Below are positions 32,701 through 38,277 of a stretch of 39,364 nt of DNA, piece by piece. Position numbers and translations under genes: made by a program. Positions within the stretch are counted from its first letter, which is position 1, and every line of letters begins with the position of its first letter. Source of the stretch: a bacterium (GTDB lineage: Bacteria > Lernaellota > Lernaellaia > JACKCT01); the NCBI GenBank assembly GCA_019912885.1, contig JAIOHV010000057.1, positions 1-39,364 on the forward strand. Reading direction: 5' to 3'. The notes beneath the pieces are model-generated. The model did no database searches, was not told the origin of the DNA, and was given only the letters and a program-made list of their open reading frames with translations.

Positions 32701-33135
32701 GACCGGCAATTCGATACGTGGCGGATCAAGGTGCGCCGGGAGCGGCACTCAAAACAGGCCGAATACGGGCTTGAAATGGTCGCCTCGGACGGCTCCACCA
32801 CGGGTTCGGTGCTTTCCCTTTTCCCAGAGCAACGTCCCGCATGTCCCGCAGATGTCCCGCAGGAAAATCCTGAGCAAAATCAAAGCGCGGCGGGACGTGC
32901 GGGACATGCGGGACATAATCCCAGCCCCGATACGCGCACGCGCACATACGCATGCACGCCTGAAAAAGGGTTAGGCGGCAACGTCCCGCAAGACCCGCAC
33001 GTCCCGCCAGCCCTTGAAAACATTGAAAAATATCCTGCGGGACATGCCTCGCGCCCAAAAACCGATGTCCTGCAAGTCCCGCAAAAGCCGTCCGGCGACC
33101 TCGCGGACTTCGATCCCCAGGAGGAAGAATCATGA
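29764..33135 (+). CDS. Multidomain replication protein: primase-polymerase, winged helix and AAA-type ATPase
   Basis: The 1123-residue protein begins with an archaeo-eukaryotic primase domain of the TOTE type: CFDFDG (Asp110, Asp112), EKSGSGQGWHLWVFFE and NMVWLPF. Residues ~298-375 (SYDDWVRIGMALHHWD, LKWDGF) match a primase C-terminal (PriCT-2-like) helical domain. Residues ~408-470 form a winged helix (ILGCLLEANRPLTPKEIAAE). A low-complexity stretch with repeated Val-Thr (~470-516) follows. The C-terminal half has an ATPase with APTPGTGKTLLAEA (Walker A, ~717-729), VVLIDNI (Walker B) and LWIATANNPTL (sensor 1), as in phage replicative helicases. The disordered tail is Pro/Gln/Gly-rich. It should start and drive replication of the element. 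Both disordered stretches carry dense DNA repeats listed separately. It overlaps both neighbouring genes. Confidence 0.85.
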   Translation: MSSAPRPDVSTARRLLREYFFSRIDIVAARQSWVDRKTKESISQPRPVKGEAHLDGLIAFHVAGPDPSKAPPLNYINRKTGGLVADKRGFDRVGSYAVAPDNTTVWLCFDFDGPGHPLPLADPQATMLACEEKCRVLGIPVHIEKSGSGQGWHLWVFFETPVPAADARLLAHHVAPTGHVLTTGEPADVRIGRGIECFPKQNTVSDKPFRAGNMVWLPFWYGAKDGGNQFHRIADGGGLVPYAPDGFERLTAARLQEILAQVPDDIRRFVLKTKGGLKDRPTEKSSPSAAPRDFAPTDSAVVHAALDHVSPDCSYDDWVRIGMALHHWDARAGLAIWDAWSARGEKYVEGEPSLKWDGFSSGGGVTLGTLFDMAKKAGWEPPEKHRAPLPTDEEIAAFMDVDPASLLDQVKSGKQREILGCLLEANRPLTPKEIAAEIGKDHNSTKVLLHRMAKDGKVRRDEAGGYFLGADVTQKAGDRVTSPVTSEENVTRKTHGAVTSAANVTRAALKNVTAPDGPRLPTIVVNNRQGPPVIDEAWAAVRASNYPPRIFQREGSLVRLVITDGVPAISAMNFVAVYGHLWRIANWVVDANDMQKATDPPQKIASDMLEYVDESLPRLESVVSTPVFDSSGNLVQTPGYHREARLWLHRPRGFEPADVPAQPSKSQINKARALLLDDLLTDFPFAAESDRAHAVAALLLPFVRRLIQGPTPLHLVEAPTPGTGKTLLAEAISRIVQAKPAEITTIENDEKENSKKITALLDLAPQVVLIDNIRIGLRSSQLAAVITSETWTDRVLGVTRMTSLPNNALWIATANNPTLSLEIARRCIRIRIDPRIDRPWKREGFKHDPLRNWVDRQRAELVHAVLTLVRAWIAAGMPEGAHSIGSFESWARVIGGILEVADIPGFLCNTEELYEVADAEGNEWREFIAAWWDRLGNRWVSTSELFDLAINNELLASITGDKSQRSQKTRLGKALSALRDRQFDTWRIKVRRERHSKQAEYGLEMVASDGSTTGSVLSLFPEQRPACPADVPQENPEQNQSAAGRAGHAGHNPSPDTRTRTYACTPEKGLGGNVPQDPHVPPALENIEKYPAGHASRPKTDVLQVPQKPSGDLADFDPQEEES
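31175..31303. repeat. Seven iteron-like ATGTAACC(C/G) sites inside the primase gene
   Basis: The 9-mer ATGTAACCC or ATGTAACCG occurs in plus orientation at 31175, 31229, 31271 and 31295, and in minus orientation at 31199, 31211 and 31253. Start distances are 24, 12, 18, 24, 18 and 24 bp. Both orientations encode Val-Thr in the single frame, so the array does not break the protein. Replication initiator genes of lambdoid phages and some plasmids hold the origin in this way. Confidence 0.85.
32834..33082. repeat. Second cluster: GTCCCGC/GCGGGAC sites in the 3' end of the primase gene
   Basis: About ten copies of GTCCCGC or its complement lie in 250 bp, for example at 32834, 32843 and 32854 in plus orientation, followed by several in minus orientation and more plus copies near 32974 and 33001. 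They encode the disordered C-terminal tail. The core differs from the upstream array, so this would be a separate binding site or a simple repeat expansion. Confidence 0.7.
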
Positions 33136-33899
33136 GCACGCCCATTATGGCGGCCGCGCTTCGCGTAGCTTCGGACCTTCGCCACATCCAGGTCGATGAT
33201 CAACATGATGAGCCACGCGATTTTATCCAGGGCGACGTCGTCTATCGCCTGCTCGATGCGCCGTACTACGCATGGCTCCGTTGCCGGATGGAGCGCGCCA
33301 AGAAAGCATTCGATACGGGCAAACTACCGACCCAGACGTGGCAGACGCTGCGCGAGCGATTCAACGGGATTCACGAATGGGTCATCACCCATATCGGCGA
33401 GAAGGTTCTGGCCGAGGCAGTCGCTCATCTCGACGAGAATTCGTATCCACCGCCGCGCCATGACCATGCCGTTGCCCTGATCGATTCCTGGTCCGAGCGC
33501 GCGGCCATCATGGAGCACGACGGCGGTCTCGCTCAGGCCGCCGCCGAACATGCCGCCGCCCAGCGGATCTCCCGTGAACTCACGCCCGAGGATGTCGAGT
33601 CGTTCAAGGCGCTCGGCGTCCAGGTCGACGTCAAATCCTCAGTCGGCAATTTCACCCTCGTGCCCGATTACACCGACCAGGCGGGCAAATCTCGTGTCGA
33701 GATATCCGCCGAAGACCTGCGGAAAATCTCGATGATCATGCATACGTTTCCCGGCACCGAGATCATCTACGTCGGGCCGCAGAAAGAAATGCCAGGCGCA
33801 CCTTGGGAGCCGCAAGTTGCCGCGCCTCCCCCGCCGACGCTCAAACCCGAACCCAAGCAATCACTGGCGCAGCAGGCTTATCAGGCCCCGCTGTTTTGA
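33132..33899 (+). CDS. Phage protein of unknown function with C-terminal QAPLF
   Basis: The 255-residue product overlaps the primase gene by 4 bp (ATGA). It is mostly helical in the first 150 residues (WLRCRMERAKKAFDTGKLPT, FNGIHEWVITHIGEKVLAEA) and has a short strand region (VGNFTLVPDYTD, EIIYVGPQKE). The Pro-rich tail ends in QAPLF, which fits the QxxLF type of motif that docks proteins on the beta sliding clamp. I do not recognise the family. The operon position and tail suggest a replication accessory protein. Confidence 0.65.
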   Translation: MSTPIMAAALRVASDLRHIQVDDQHDEPRDFIQGDVVYRLLDAPYYAWLRCRMERAKKAFDTGKLPTQTWQTLRERFNGIHEWVITHIGEKVLAEAVAHLDENSYPPPRHDHAVALIDSWSERAAIMEHDGGLAQAAAEHAAAQRISRELTPEDVESFKALGVQVDVKSSVGNFTLVPDYTDQAGKSRVEISAEDLRKISMIMHTFPGTEIIYVGPQKEMPGAPWEPQVAAPPPPTLKPEPKQSLAQQAYQAPLF

Positions 33900-33910
33900 G
33901 GGAGATGACG

Positions 33911-34297
33911 ATGACTACACCGATCACCACTCATGCCGCCCCGATAAAGATTGCCTACATCGCCGGACCCTATCGCGGCCGCACGCACAACGACGTCGCC
34001 CAGAATATCGCAGCAGCCCGCGAGGTCGCCGTACATTTGTGGTCGCTCGGCTATGCGGTCATCTGCCCGCATTTGAATTCCGCGTTCATGAGCGGCGTCG
34101 CCCCCGAGGAGGTCTTCATGAACGGCGGCCTTGAGATGTTGCGGCGCTGCGACCTCGTCGTCCTCGTCGACGGTTGGCAAGCGTCCCAGGGCACCGCCCG
34201 CGAGATTGAAGAGGCTCGCTCATGCGGCCTTCCCATTTTCTCCGACATCGAGTTCGTTCCACCGGCCAGCGCCACGGAGCGATGCGCCAATGAGTAA
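33911..34297 (+). CDS. DUF4406/nucleoside 2-deoxyribosyltransferase-like protein
   Basis: The ATG at 33911 lies 7 nt after GAGGGAG; an ATG at 33905 is inside that site. The 128-residue protein has KIAYIAGPYRG at strand 1, REVAVHLWSLGYAVICPHLN, EVFMNGGLEMLRRCDLVVLV and GTAREIEEARSCGLPI, the pattern of the deoxyribosyltransferase fold (GPYR, DxxV, GTxxEI). Phage members may act in nucleotide metabolism or recognise nucleotide signals. It is part of the long operon and is followed closely by a small zinc-binding protein gene. Confidence 0.82.
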   Translation: MTTPITTHAAPIKIAYIAGPYRGRTHNDVAQNIAAAREVAVHLWSLGYAVICPHLNSAFMSGVAPEEVFMNGGLEMLRRCDLVVLVDGWQASQGTAREIEEARSCGLPIFSDIEFVPPASATERCANE

Positions 34298-34331
34298 TCC
34301 CAATCCCAACACTCACACCAACGGAGGTTTT

Positions 34332-34652
34332 ATGAACGACAGCACTCCCAAATCGCCGCGCCGCGTCTATTGCGCCAACTGCCTGCACTGCAAGGAGTTC
34401 TCGCACATCTCACCACTGACCGGCATCGGCGAACGCCGCATCCGCTGCGCCGCCGGTCAGTGGACCGCGCCATCGGGCAAGCTGAAAACCTACGCCCTCC
34501 ACACGGCGCTCATCAGGCGCATGGGCCAGTGCGCCGACTACGACAGCATGGGCGAGGACGATCTCCCAGAGTTTCTCAAGACGCTGCGTGAGACCTTGCC
34601 CGCCGAACGGATCTTCGAGGGTACGCCGCGTGCGGAAAGGCAGAGCGCGTGA
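34332..34652 (+). CDS. Small Cys-rich phage protein
   Basis: The ATG at 34332 follows GGAGG by 5 nt and gives 106 residues; an ATG at 34290 overlapping the previous gene would add 14 residues. The N-terminal half has CANCLHCKEF and IRCAAGQW, likely a zinc site of three or four Cys. The C-terminal half is helical (LPEFLKTLRETLPAERIFEG). No named family is recognised. Its TGA overlaps the next ATG. Confidence 0.65.
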   Translation: MNDSTPKSPRRVYCANCLHCKEFSHISPLTGIGERRIRCAAGQWTAPSGKLKTYALHTALIRRMGQCADYDSMGEDDLPEFLKTLRETLPAERIFEGTPRAERQSA

Positions 34653-34918
34653 TGCGAAGTCGGAAGGCCGAAGCCGTGAAAATCCTGCCGCCAGACCTGG
34701 TCGAGCGGATTCAGGAGTACTTCACCGGCGGCTACCTGTACGTGCCGTCTCGCATGAAGGCGAAGCGCGTCGTGCGCAATATGGAAATCATCCGGATGTT
34801 CAATGCGGGCAAGACCATCACCGAAATCGCCGAGACGTTTTTGCTCACCCGCACGGGCATTCGTTTCATCCTGAAAGGCGCTGGACGGAAGCAAGGGGGT
34901 GGAAGTCATGCGGGGTGA
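34652..34918 (+). CDS. CD3324/Mor-like small DNA-binding protein
   Basis: The 88-residue product has ILPPDLVERIQEYFTGGYLY then RNMEIIRMFNAGKTITEIAE and LTRTGIRFIL. This is the pattern of the CD3324 family and related Mor-type activators, with a C-terminal helix-turn-helix. It may regulate late genes such as the terminase genes that follow. It is the last gene before a terminator. Start ATG overlaps the previous TGA. Confidence 0.72.
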   Translation: MRSRKAEAVKILPPDLVERIQEYFTGGYLYVPSRMKAKRVVRNMEIIRMFNAGKTITEIAETFLLTRTGIRFILKGAGRKQGGGSHAG

Positions 34919-34941
34919 AAACTTCCATTTTTTGAACTTGG

Positions 34942-34963
34942 CCACTGGAATCCGGTGGTTTTT
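34942..34963 (+). terminator. Rho-independent terminator of the replication operon
   Basis: CCACTGG and CCGGTGG form a 7-bp stem with one G-T pair and loop AAT (34942-34958), followed at once by TTTTT. It ends the operon 24 bp after its last gene and separates early genes from the terminase region. Confidence 0.75.
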
Positions 34964-35033
34964 ACTGGTGGGCACGCGGCCTCGCGCCGATCGGCGATTT
35001 GGCCGGATTCGATCCACAGACGAAAGGTAGAAA

Positions 35034-35606
35034 ATGGTCGATTCCATAAAGAAACCGCAAGACGAGGACTTCGTCGTCCGCATGGGAAAGCAGTTTCGGC
35101 GCTGTAAGGCGCGGATGAAGGGCAACGGCGAGCGTTGCACCCACCCCGCCGTGGCCGGGTACTCGGTTTGCCGCATGCACGGCGCGAATCACAAGAACCA
35201 TCCTGGCCCGCCGCCAGGTAACACCAACGCGCTCAAGCATGGGGCCTACGTCAAGAAGATGCTGACCGACGAAGAGAAGGCAATCTTCGAGGACATCCTG
35301 GCCGCAATCCACCGGGACTTCGATCTGAACCAGTCGACGGACTTGGCGCAGGCTTCGATGGCCGCCTTTTATTACGCCAAGTGGCACTGCGCGGTGCTCG
35401 GCAACGCCGAAGCCGCCGTCGGAAATTACGACGTGTTGTTCCGCAAGCAGTTGGAGTGCCTCAAGACCACGCGAGCGCAGCGGGACACCGGCGGCGGCCC
35501 GCAGACCTCGCCCGCTGAGTGGGCGGTTGCGTTGCTGGAAAGCGTGCGAGGCGAGGCGCCGGGCAAGGCGCCAATCAAGACACCGAAGGAAAAACCGGAG
35601 GACTGA
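35034..35606 (+). CDS. Likely phage terminase small subunit or HGGxR-type packaging protein
   Basis: The 190-residue protein starts with RCKARMKGNGERCTHPAVAG and CRMHG, a Cys/His knuckle, then PPGNTNALKHGAYVKKML. This combination is common in small phage proteins encoded near the large terminase and often called terminase small subunit. A helical middle (EKAIFEDILAAIHRDFDLNQ) would suit oligomerisation. AAAGG lies 6 nt before the ATG. It is separated from the large terminase by a minus-strand block of about 2.4 kb, which is unusual and suggests an insertion between packaging genes. Confidence 0.6.
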   Translation: MVDSIKKPQDEDFVVRMGKQFRRCKARMKGNGERCTHPAVAGYSVCRMHGANHKNHPGPPPGNTNALKHGAYVKKMLTDEEKAIFEDILAAIHRDFDLNQSTDLAQASMAAFYYAKWHCAVLGNAEAAVGNYDVLFRKQLECLKTTRAQRDTGGGPQTSPAEWAVALLESVRGEAPGKAPIKTPKEKPED

Positions 35607-35737
35607 TGCTGCGAGAACGCAAAACCAATCGCGTGGAAGTCGCTCGCGGTGGTCGGCGCAAGTGCGCGGACTGTCGCGGTTCGGCCTTCAGCCGTTCCGC
35701 GCATAAGACGCCTTCTGCGAGGAAAAAGCCGGGCGGC

Positions 35738-36694
35738 TCAGAGGCTCTCGAGGGCGTCCTCAAAATCGTCGTCGGTGATGTGGGCGTAGACCTGGGTGGT
35801 GGTGACGCGGGCGTGGCCGAGGGCCTTGGACACGAGGAGCAGGTTCTTCGTGCGGCCATAGAGCAGCGTGGCGAAGGTATGGCGCAGGCCGTGGACGCTG
35901 ATCTTGCCGTCGAGTCCCGCCCAGGCGAGCCAGAGGCCCATGCGCTCCTGGACCTGGCGCGTGCTGATGCGCCTATTGCGATTCGAGAGGAAGAGCGCGT
36001 CGGTCTCGGCCATCTCCTTGCGGCGGCGCTGAACGTACTTGCGCAGGATCGACCGAAGCTCGGTGTTCAGGAACCGCACCTGGGCCTTGCCGCCCTTGGC
36101 GCGCTTGATGCGCAGTTGCTTTTCGTCGAGGCGCACGTCGCCGATGTCGAGGCCGACCAGTTCCGCCAGACGGATGCCCGTTCCGAGCAGGACGCGCAGC
36201 ATGACCAGGTCGCGCTCGGCGGCCTCGCCCTTGTGCGCCGCGACCGCCTTGAGCAGGGCTTTGACCTCGGCGGGCGAGAGGAAAGACGGCGCTTCCCGCT
36301 CGTACCGTTTGATCTTGATCCAGTCGGCGGGGTCGCGGCCCGTTGCGCCCACGTTGGCCACGTAGCGCCCGAAGCTGCGGAGGCAAGCCCTTATGCGCCC
36401 CAGGCTCGCGTCGCCACGGGGCGCGCCCGTGTGCGTCGTGGTGACCGGCGCGGACAAAAGGAACCGCGCCAGCAGATCCGCCGTGAGCGCCGCCGCCTCC
36501 ACATCGCCCGCGAAGGCGAGCAGCAGGCGCAGGTCGCGGCGGTAGCAGCTGAGGGTGTGCGGGCTTTTGCCGTCGGCCTCCAGGCGAGTCAGGTAGCTCT
36601 CGATCAATTCCGAAAGTGTTCGGGACGGGTGGAGCAGAATGACAGGGGTCTGGAGAGGGTCGCAAGGGTTCACGCAGGGTGCGGGCTGATTCAC
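35738..36694 (-). CDS. Tyrosine recombinase/integrase
   Basis: The 318-residue protein (GTG start overlapping the upstream stop) has an N-terminal core-binding domain (LSELIESYLTRLEADGKSPH) and a catalytic domain. The conserved residues are Arg in TGIRLAEL, Lys in AKGGKAQV, His-x-x-Arg in VHGLRHTFAT, His in LGHARV and Tyr in TTQVYAHI. It resembles XerC/D and phage integrases and should be active. As the element also has a large serine recombinase, the two may serve integration and multimer resolution, or mark nested elements. It is the last gene of a minus-strand cluster of small genes. Confidence 0.92.
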   Translation of the reverse strand: MNQPAPCVNPCDPLQTPVILLHPSRTLSELIESYLTRLEADGKSPHTLSCYRRDLRLLLAFAGDVEAAALTADLLARFLLSAPVTTTHTGAPRGDASLGRIRACLRSFGRYVANVGATGRDPADWIKIKRYEREAPSFLSPAEVKALLKAVAAHKGEAAERDLVMLRVLLGTGIRLAELVGLDIGDVRLDEKQLRIKRAKGGKAQVRFLNTELRSILRKYVQRRRKEMAETDALFLSNRNRRISTRQVQERMGLWLAWAGLDGKISVHGLRHTFATLLYGRTKNLLLVSKALGHARVTTTQVYAHITDDDFEDALESL

Positions 36695-36924
36695 TTGCTC
36701 GCCTCCTCGTCCAGCGGCACCAGATCTTCGCGCCGCGCGTCGCTCGTGACCCAGGAGAACCGCTGCTCCTTCTCGATCCAGGGCGCGACGTCCCAGAGTC
36801 CGGTGGGCCGTCCGTTGTCGCCCAGGATCGGCTCGTTCACCCTCACTTTGAGGCCGGTCATGAAGACGTGGACCGTTCCCACGTACCGGGCGACCATGCC
36901 GCGTCGCAATCTAGCGGTTTTCAT
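36691..36924 (-). CDS. Small beta-rich protein of unknown function
   Basis: The 77-residue product (MKTARLRRGMVARYVGTVHV) has GGGAGG upstream and looks like a small SH3-like barrel (VHVFMTGLKVRVNEPIL). Its stop overlaps the integrase start (GTGA), so the two are translationally coupled. No family is recognised. Confidence 0.6.
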   Translation of the reverse strand: MKTARLRRGMVARYVGTVHVFMTGLKVRVNEPILGDNGRPTGLWDVAPWIEKEQRFSWVTSDARREDLVPLDEEASK

Positions 36925-37081
36925 GGACGACCTCCCTTTTGGCCATGAGTTGCCGAATCTCGCGGCGGATCTGCGCCGCCGTGTATTTCAGGCCGCCCGC
37001 CGCCGCGAACGCGGCTTCGGCTTCCATCCGGCGGATCGTCGCCGTCTTACGGGTTTTCGATTTCTTGGTCTTGGTCATCAT
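36911..37081 (-). CDS. Small basic protein of unknown function
   Basis: From the ATG at 37081 (AAGGGAGAG upstream; a second ATG follows directly) the product is 56 residues. A Lys/Arg/Thr-rich start (MMTKTKKSKTRKTATIRR) is followed by an alpha-helical stretch (YTAAQIRREIRQLMAKRE). It could bind DNA as an accessory to the integrase. It overlaps the next gene by 14 bp. Confidence 0.5.
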   Translation of the reverse strand: MMTKTKKSKTRKTATIRRMEAEAAFAAAGGLKYTAAQIRREIRQLMAKREVVHENR

Positions 37082-37193
37082 GCTCTCCCTTCGGTTTTGG
37101 TTCCTCGTGCTCACGCGCCGCACAAGGGCTTCGGGTCACATCAAAGTCAAGGGAAAACAACCACTTATGCGAACTTTTCCGGCCCGAAGAGAA

Positions 37194-37211
37194 GCGCCCG
37201 TCGGCGGGCGC
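37194..37211. terminator. Hairpin in the gap between small genes
   Basis: A perfect 7-bp GC stem (GCGCCCG with loop TCGG) sits 29 bp past the stop of the DUF5049 gene on the minus strand. It has no T-tract on that side. It may end or attenuate transcription of the upstream three genes. Confidence 0.35.
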
Positions 37212-37240
37212 GAGAGGTGGGAAAGTGTTCGTGGTGGGCG

Positions 37241-37495
37241 TTATGGGGTGAGTGTCTTGTCCTCGGTTCGACTCTGCTCACCGCAGGCTCGGAAGCCTCG
37301 GAAGATTCCCTCGGCGTAGGCCTTGCGGTTGGCCTTGTCGTCGAGCCAGAAGGCGGCGTCGACGTGGCCAAGGTCCAGGGCGATGGCGGCGACCGCGTTC
37401 CGGTCGAGCATGTTCGTGCGCCCGGAGATGCGCACGGCCTCGATGCCCTTGAGTACCTCAGGTGGGATGGCGACTTTGGCGTTGGTGTCCGACAT
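37241..37495 (-). CDS. DUF5049-like phage protein
   Basis: The 84-residue product (VLKGIEAVRISGRTNMLDRN, AVAAIALDLGHVDAAFWLDD, AYAEGIFRGF) fits the DUF5049 pattern VRxSGxTNM...V..IA seen in many phages. The function is unknown. It is 3 bp behind the stand-alone integrase-domain gene, so the two are likely co-translated. Confidence 0.7.
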   Translation of the reverse strand: MSDTNAKVAIPPEVLKGIEAVRISGRTNMLDRNAVAAIALDLGHVDAAFWLDDKANRKAYAEGIFRGFRACGEQSRTEDKTLTP

Positions 37496-37498
37496 GGC

Positions 37499-37930
37499 TT
37501 ACTCGGCGCTCGCGGCGGTCTTTTCGCCGTCAGCGGCAGGATCGGCCTCGGCGCTCGTCTTGACCTTGGCCATCTCGTCCTTGGGCAGCGGCACCTTGTC
37601 GAGCCATCCCTGGTCCTTGCAGAACACCAGCATCATGCGGAAGACGCGCTTGGTCTTGGTGATGGTGATCGGACTCTTGGGCCGCTCCTGGCGCGGCTTG
37701 CCCGGTTCCTTCGCCTCGCGGATCAGCTTGTTGACGTTGTCGGCCTTGAAGAAGGCGGCGACGTGGACGGGCAGGATCTTGGCGATGTCTTTGCCCTCGC
37801 CGAAGTACTCGACCGCGAGTTCGAGGTCCTTGCCGTAGGTGTAGATGGTCCGCTCGTTCTTGCCGATGGTGCGCAGGTGCGCGAGATACTGCTCGGTCGC
37901 CTCTTTCATCGTGACGGTCTTCGTGCTCAT
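37499..37930 (-). CDS. Stand-alone core-binding (SAM-like) domain of a tyrosine recombinase
   Basis: The 143-residue product has TVTMKEATEQYLAHLRTIGK, NERTIYTYGKDLELAVEYFG and, after a basic loop, TITKTKRVFRMMLVFCKDQG WLDKVPLPK. This matches the N-terminal DNA-binding domain of integrases, helix by helix, including the place where the catalytic domain would start. Instead there is an Ala/Glu/Asp-rich tail and a stop. No catalytic residues are present. AAAGGAACG lies before the ATG. It may bind att core sites and compete with, or assist, the full integrase 0.8 kb downstream. Truncation debris is the alternative, but the ribosome site and tight spacing argue for a kept gene. Confidence 0.7.
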   Translation of the reverse strand: MSTKTVTMKEATEQYLAHLRTIGKNERTIYTYGKDLELAVEYFGEGKDIAKILPVHVAAFFKADNVNKLIREAKEPGKPRQERPKSPITITKTKRVFRMMLVFCKDQGWLDKVPLPKDEMAKVKTSAEADPAADGEKTAASAE

Positions 37931-37945
37931 GGGTCGTTCCTTTCG

Positions 37946-38137
37946 TTACTTGGGTTGGTTGGGCTTCACTTCGCGCCGCAGACGCGCGGCGGTCTTGATC
38001 CGGACTTCGCGGTGGGTGACGGTGTTGACGCCGACCCAGCCGTTGCGCGGGTGTTCGGCCTGGATGCGAACCGGCACAACCGCGCCGGACACCTTGGCCA
38101 GATACGTCCCGCCGAGCTTTACATCGTCTTTCTTCAT
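37946..38137 (-). CDS. Small phage protein of unknown function
   Basis: The 63-residue product (MKKDDVKLGGTYLAKVSGAV, VPVRIQAEHPRNGWVGVN, REVRIKTAARLRR) looks like a small basic beta-barrel that could bind nucleic acid. AAAGGAGAA stands 5 nt before the ATG. It is the first gene of the minus-strand cluster. TTGACT at 38203-38198 upstream may be part of its promoter. Confidence 0.65.
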   Translation of the reverse strand: MKKDDVKLGGTYLAKVSGAVVPVRIQAEHPRNGWVGVNTVTHREVRIKTAARLRREVKPNQPK

Positions 38138-38277
38138 GCTGTTTCTCCTTTCAAATCAGCAGCTTACGACGTGTCACATCGCTTCGCGGGGCGGGTAAGT
38201 CAAGGGAATATTTGCGGCGCATGCGAGATTCTTCGGCCCGGTCGCCGGGGCGCAGTCAGCCCGTGCCGGGAGGCGGC

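Noticed and set aside
35606-35740. A small gene starting at the TGATG overlap after the small terminase
   Set aside because: The frame runs on into the antisense of the integrase with no stop for 2.7 kb, and the first 40 codons show only one Cys pair and basic residues.
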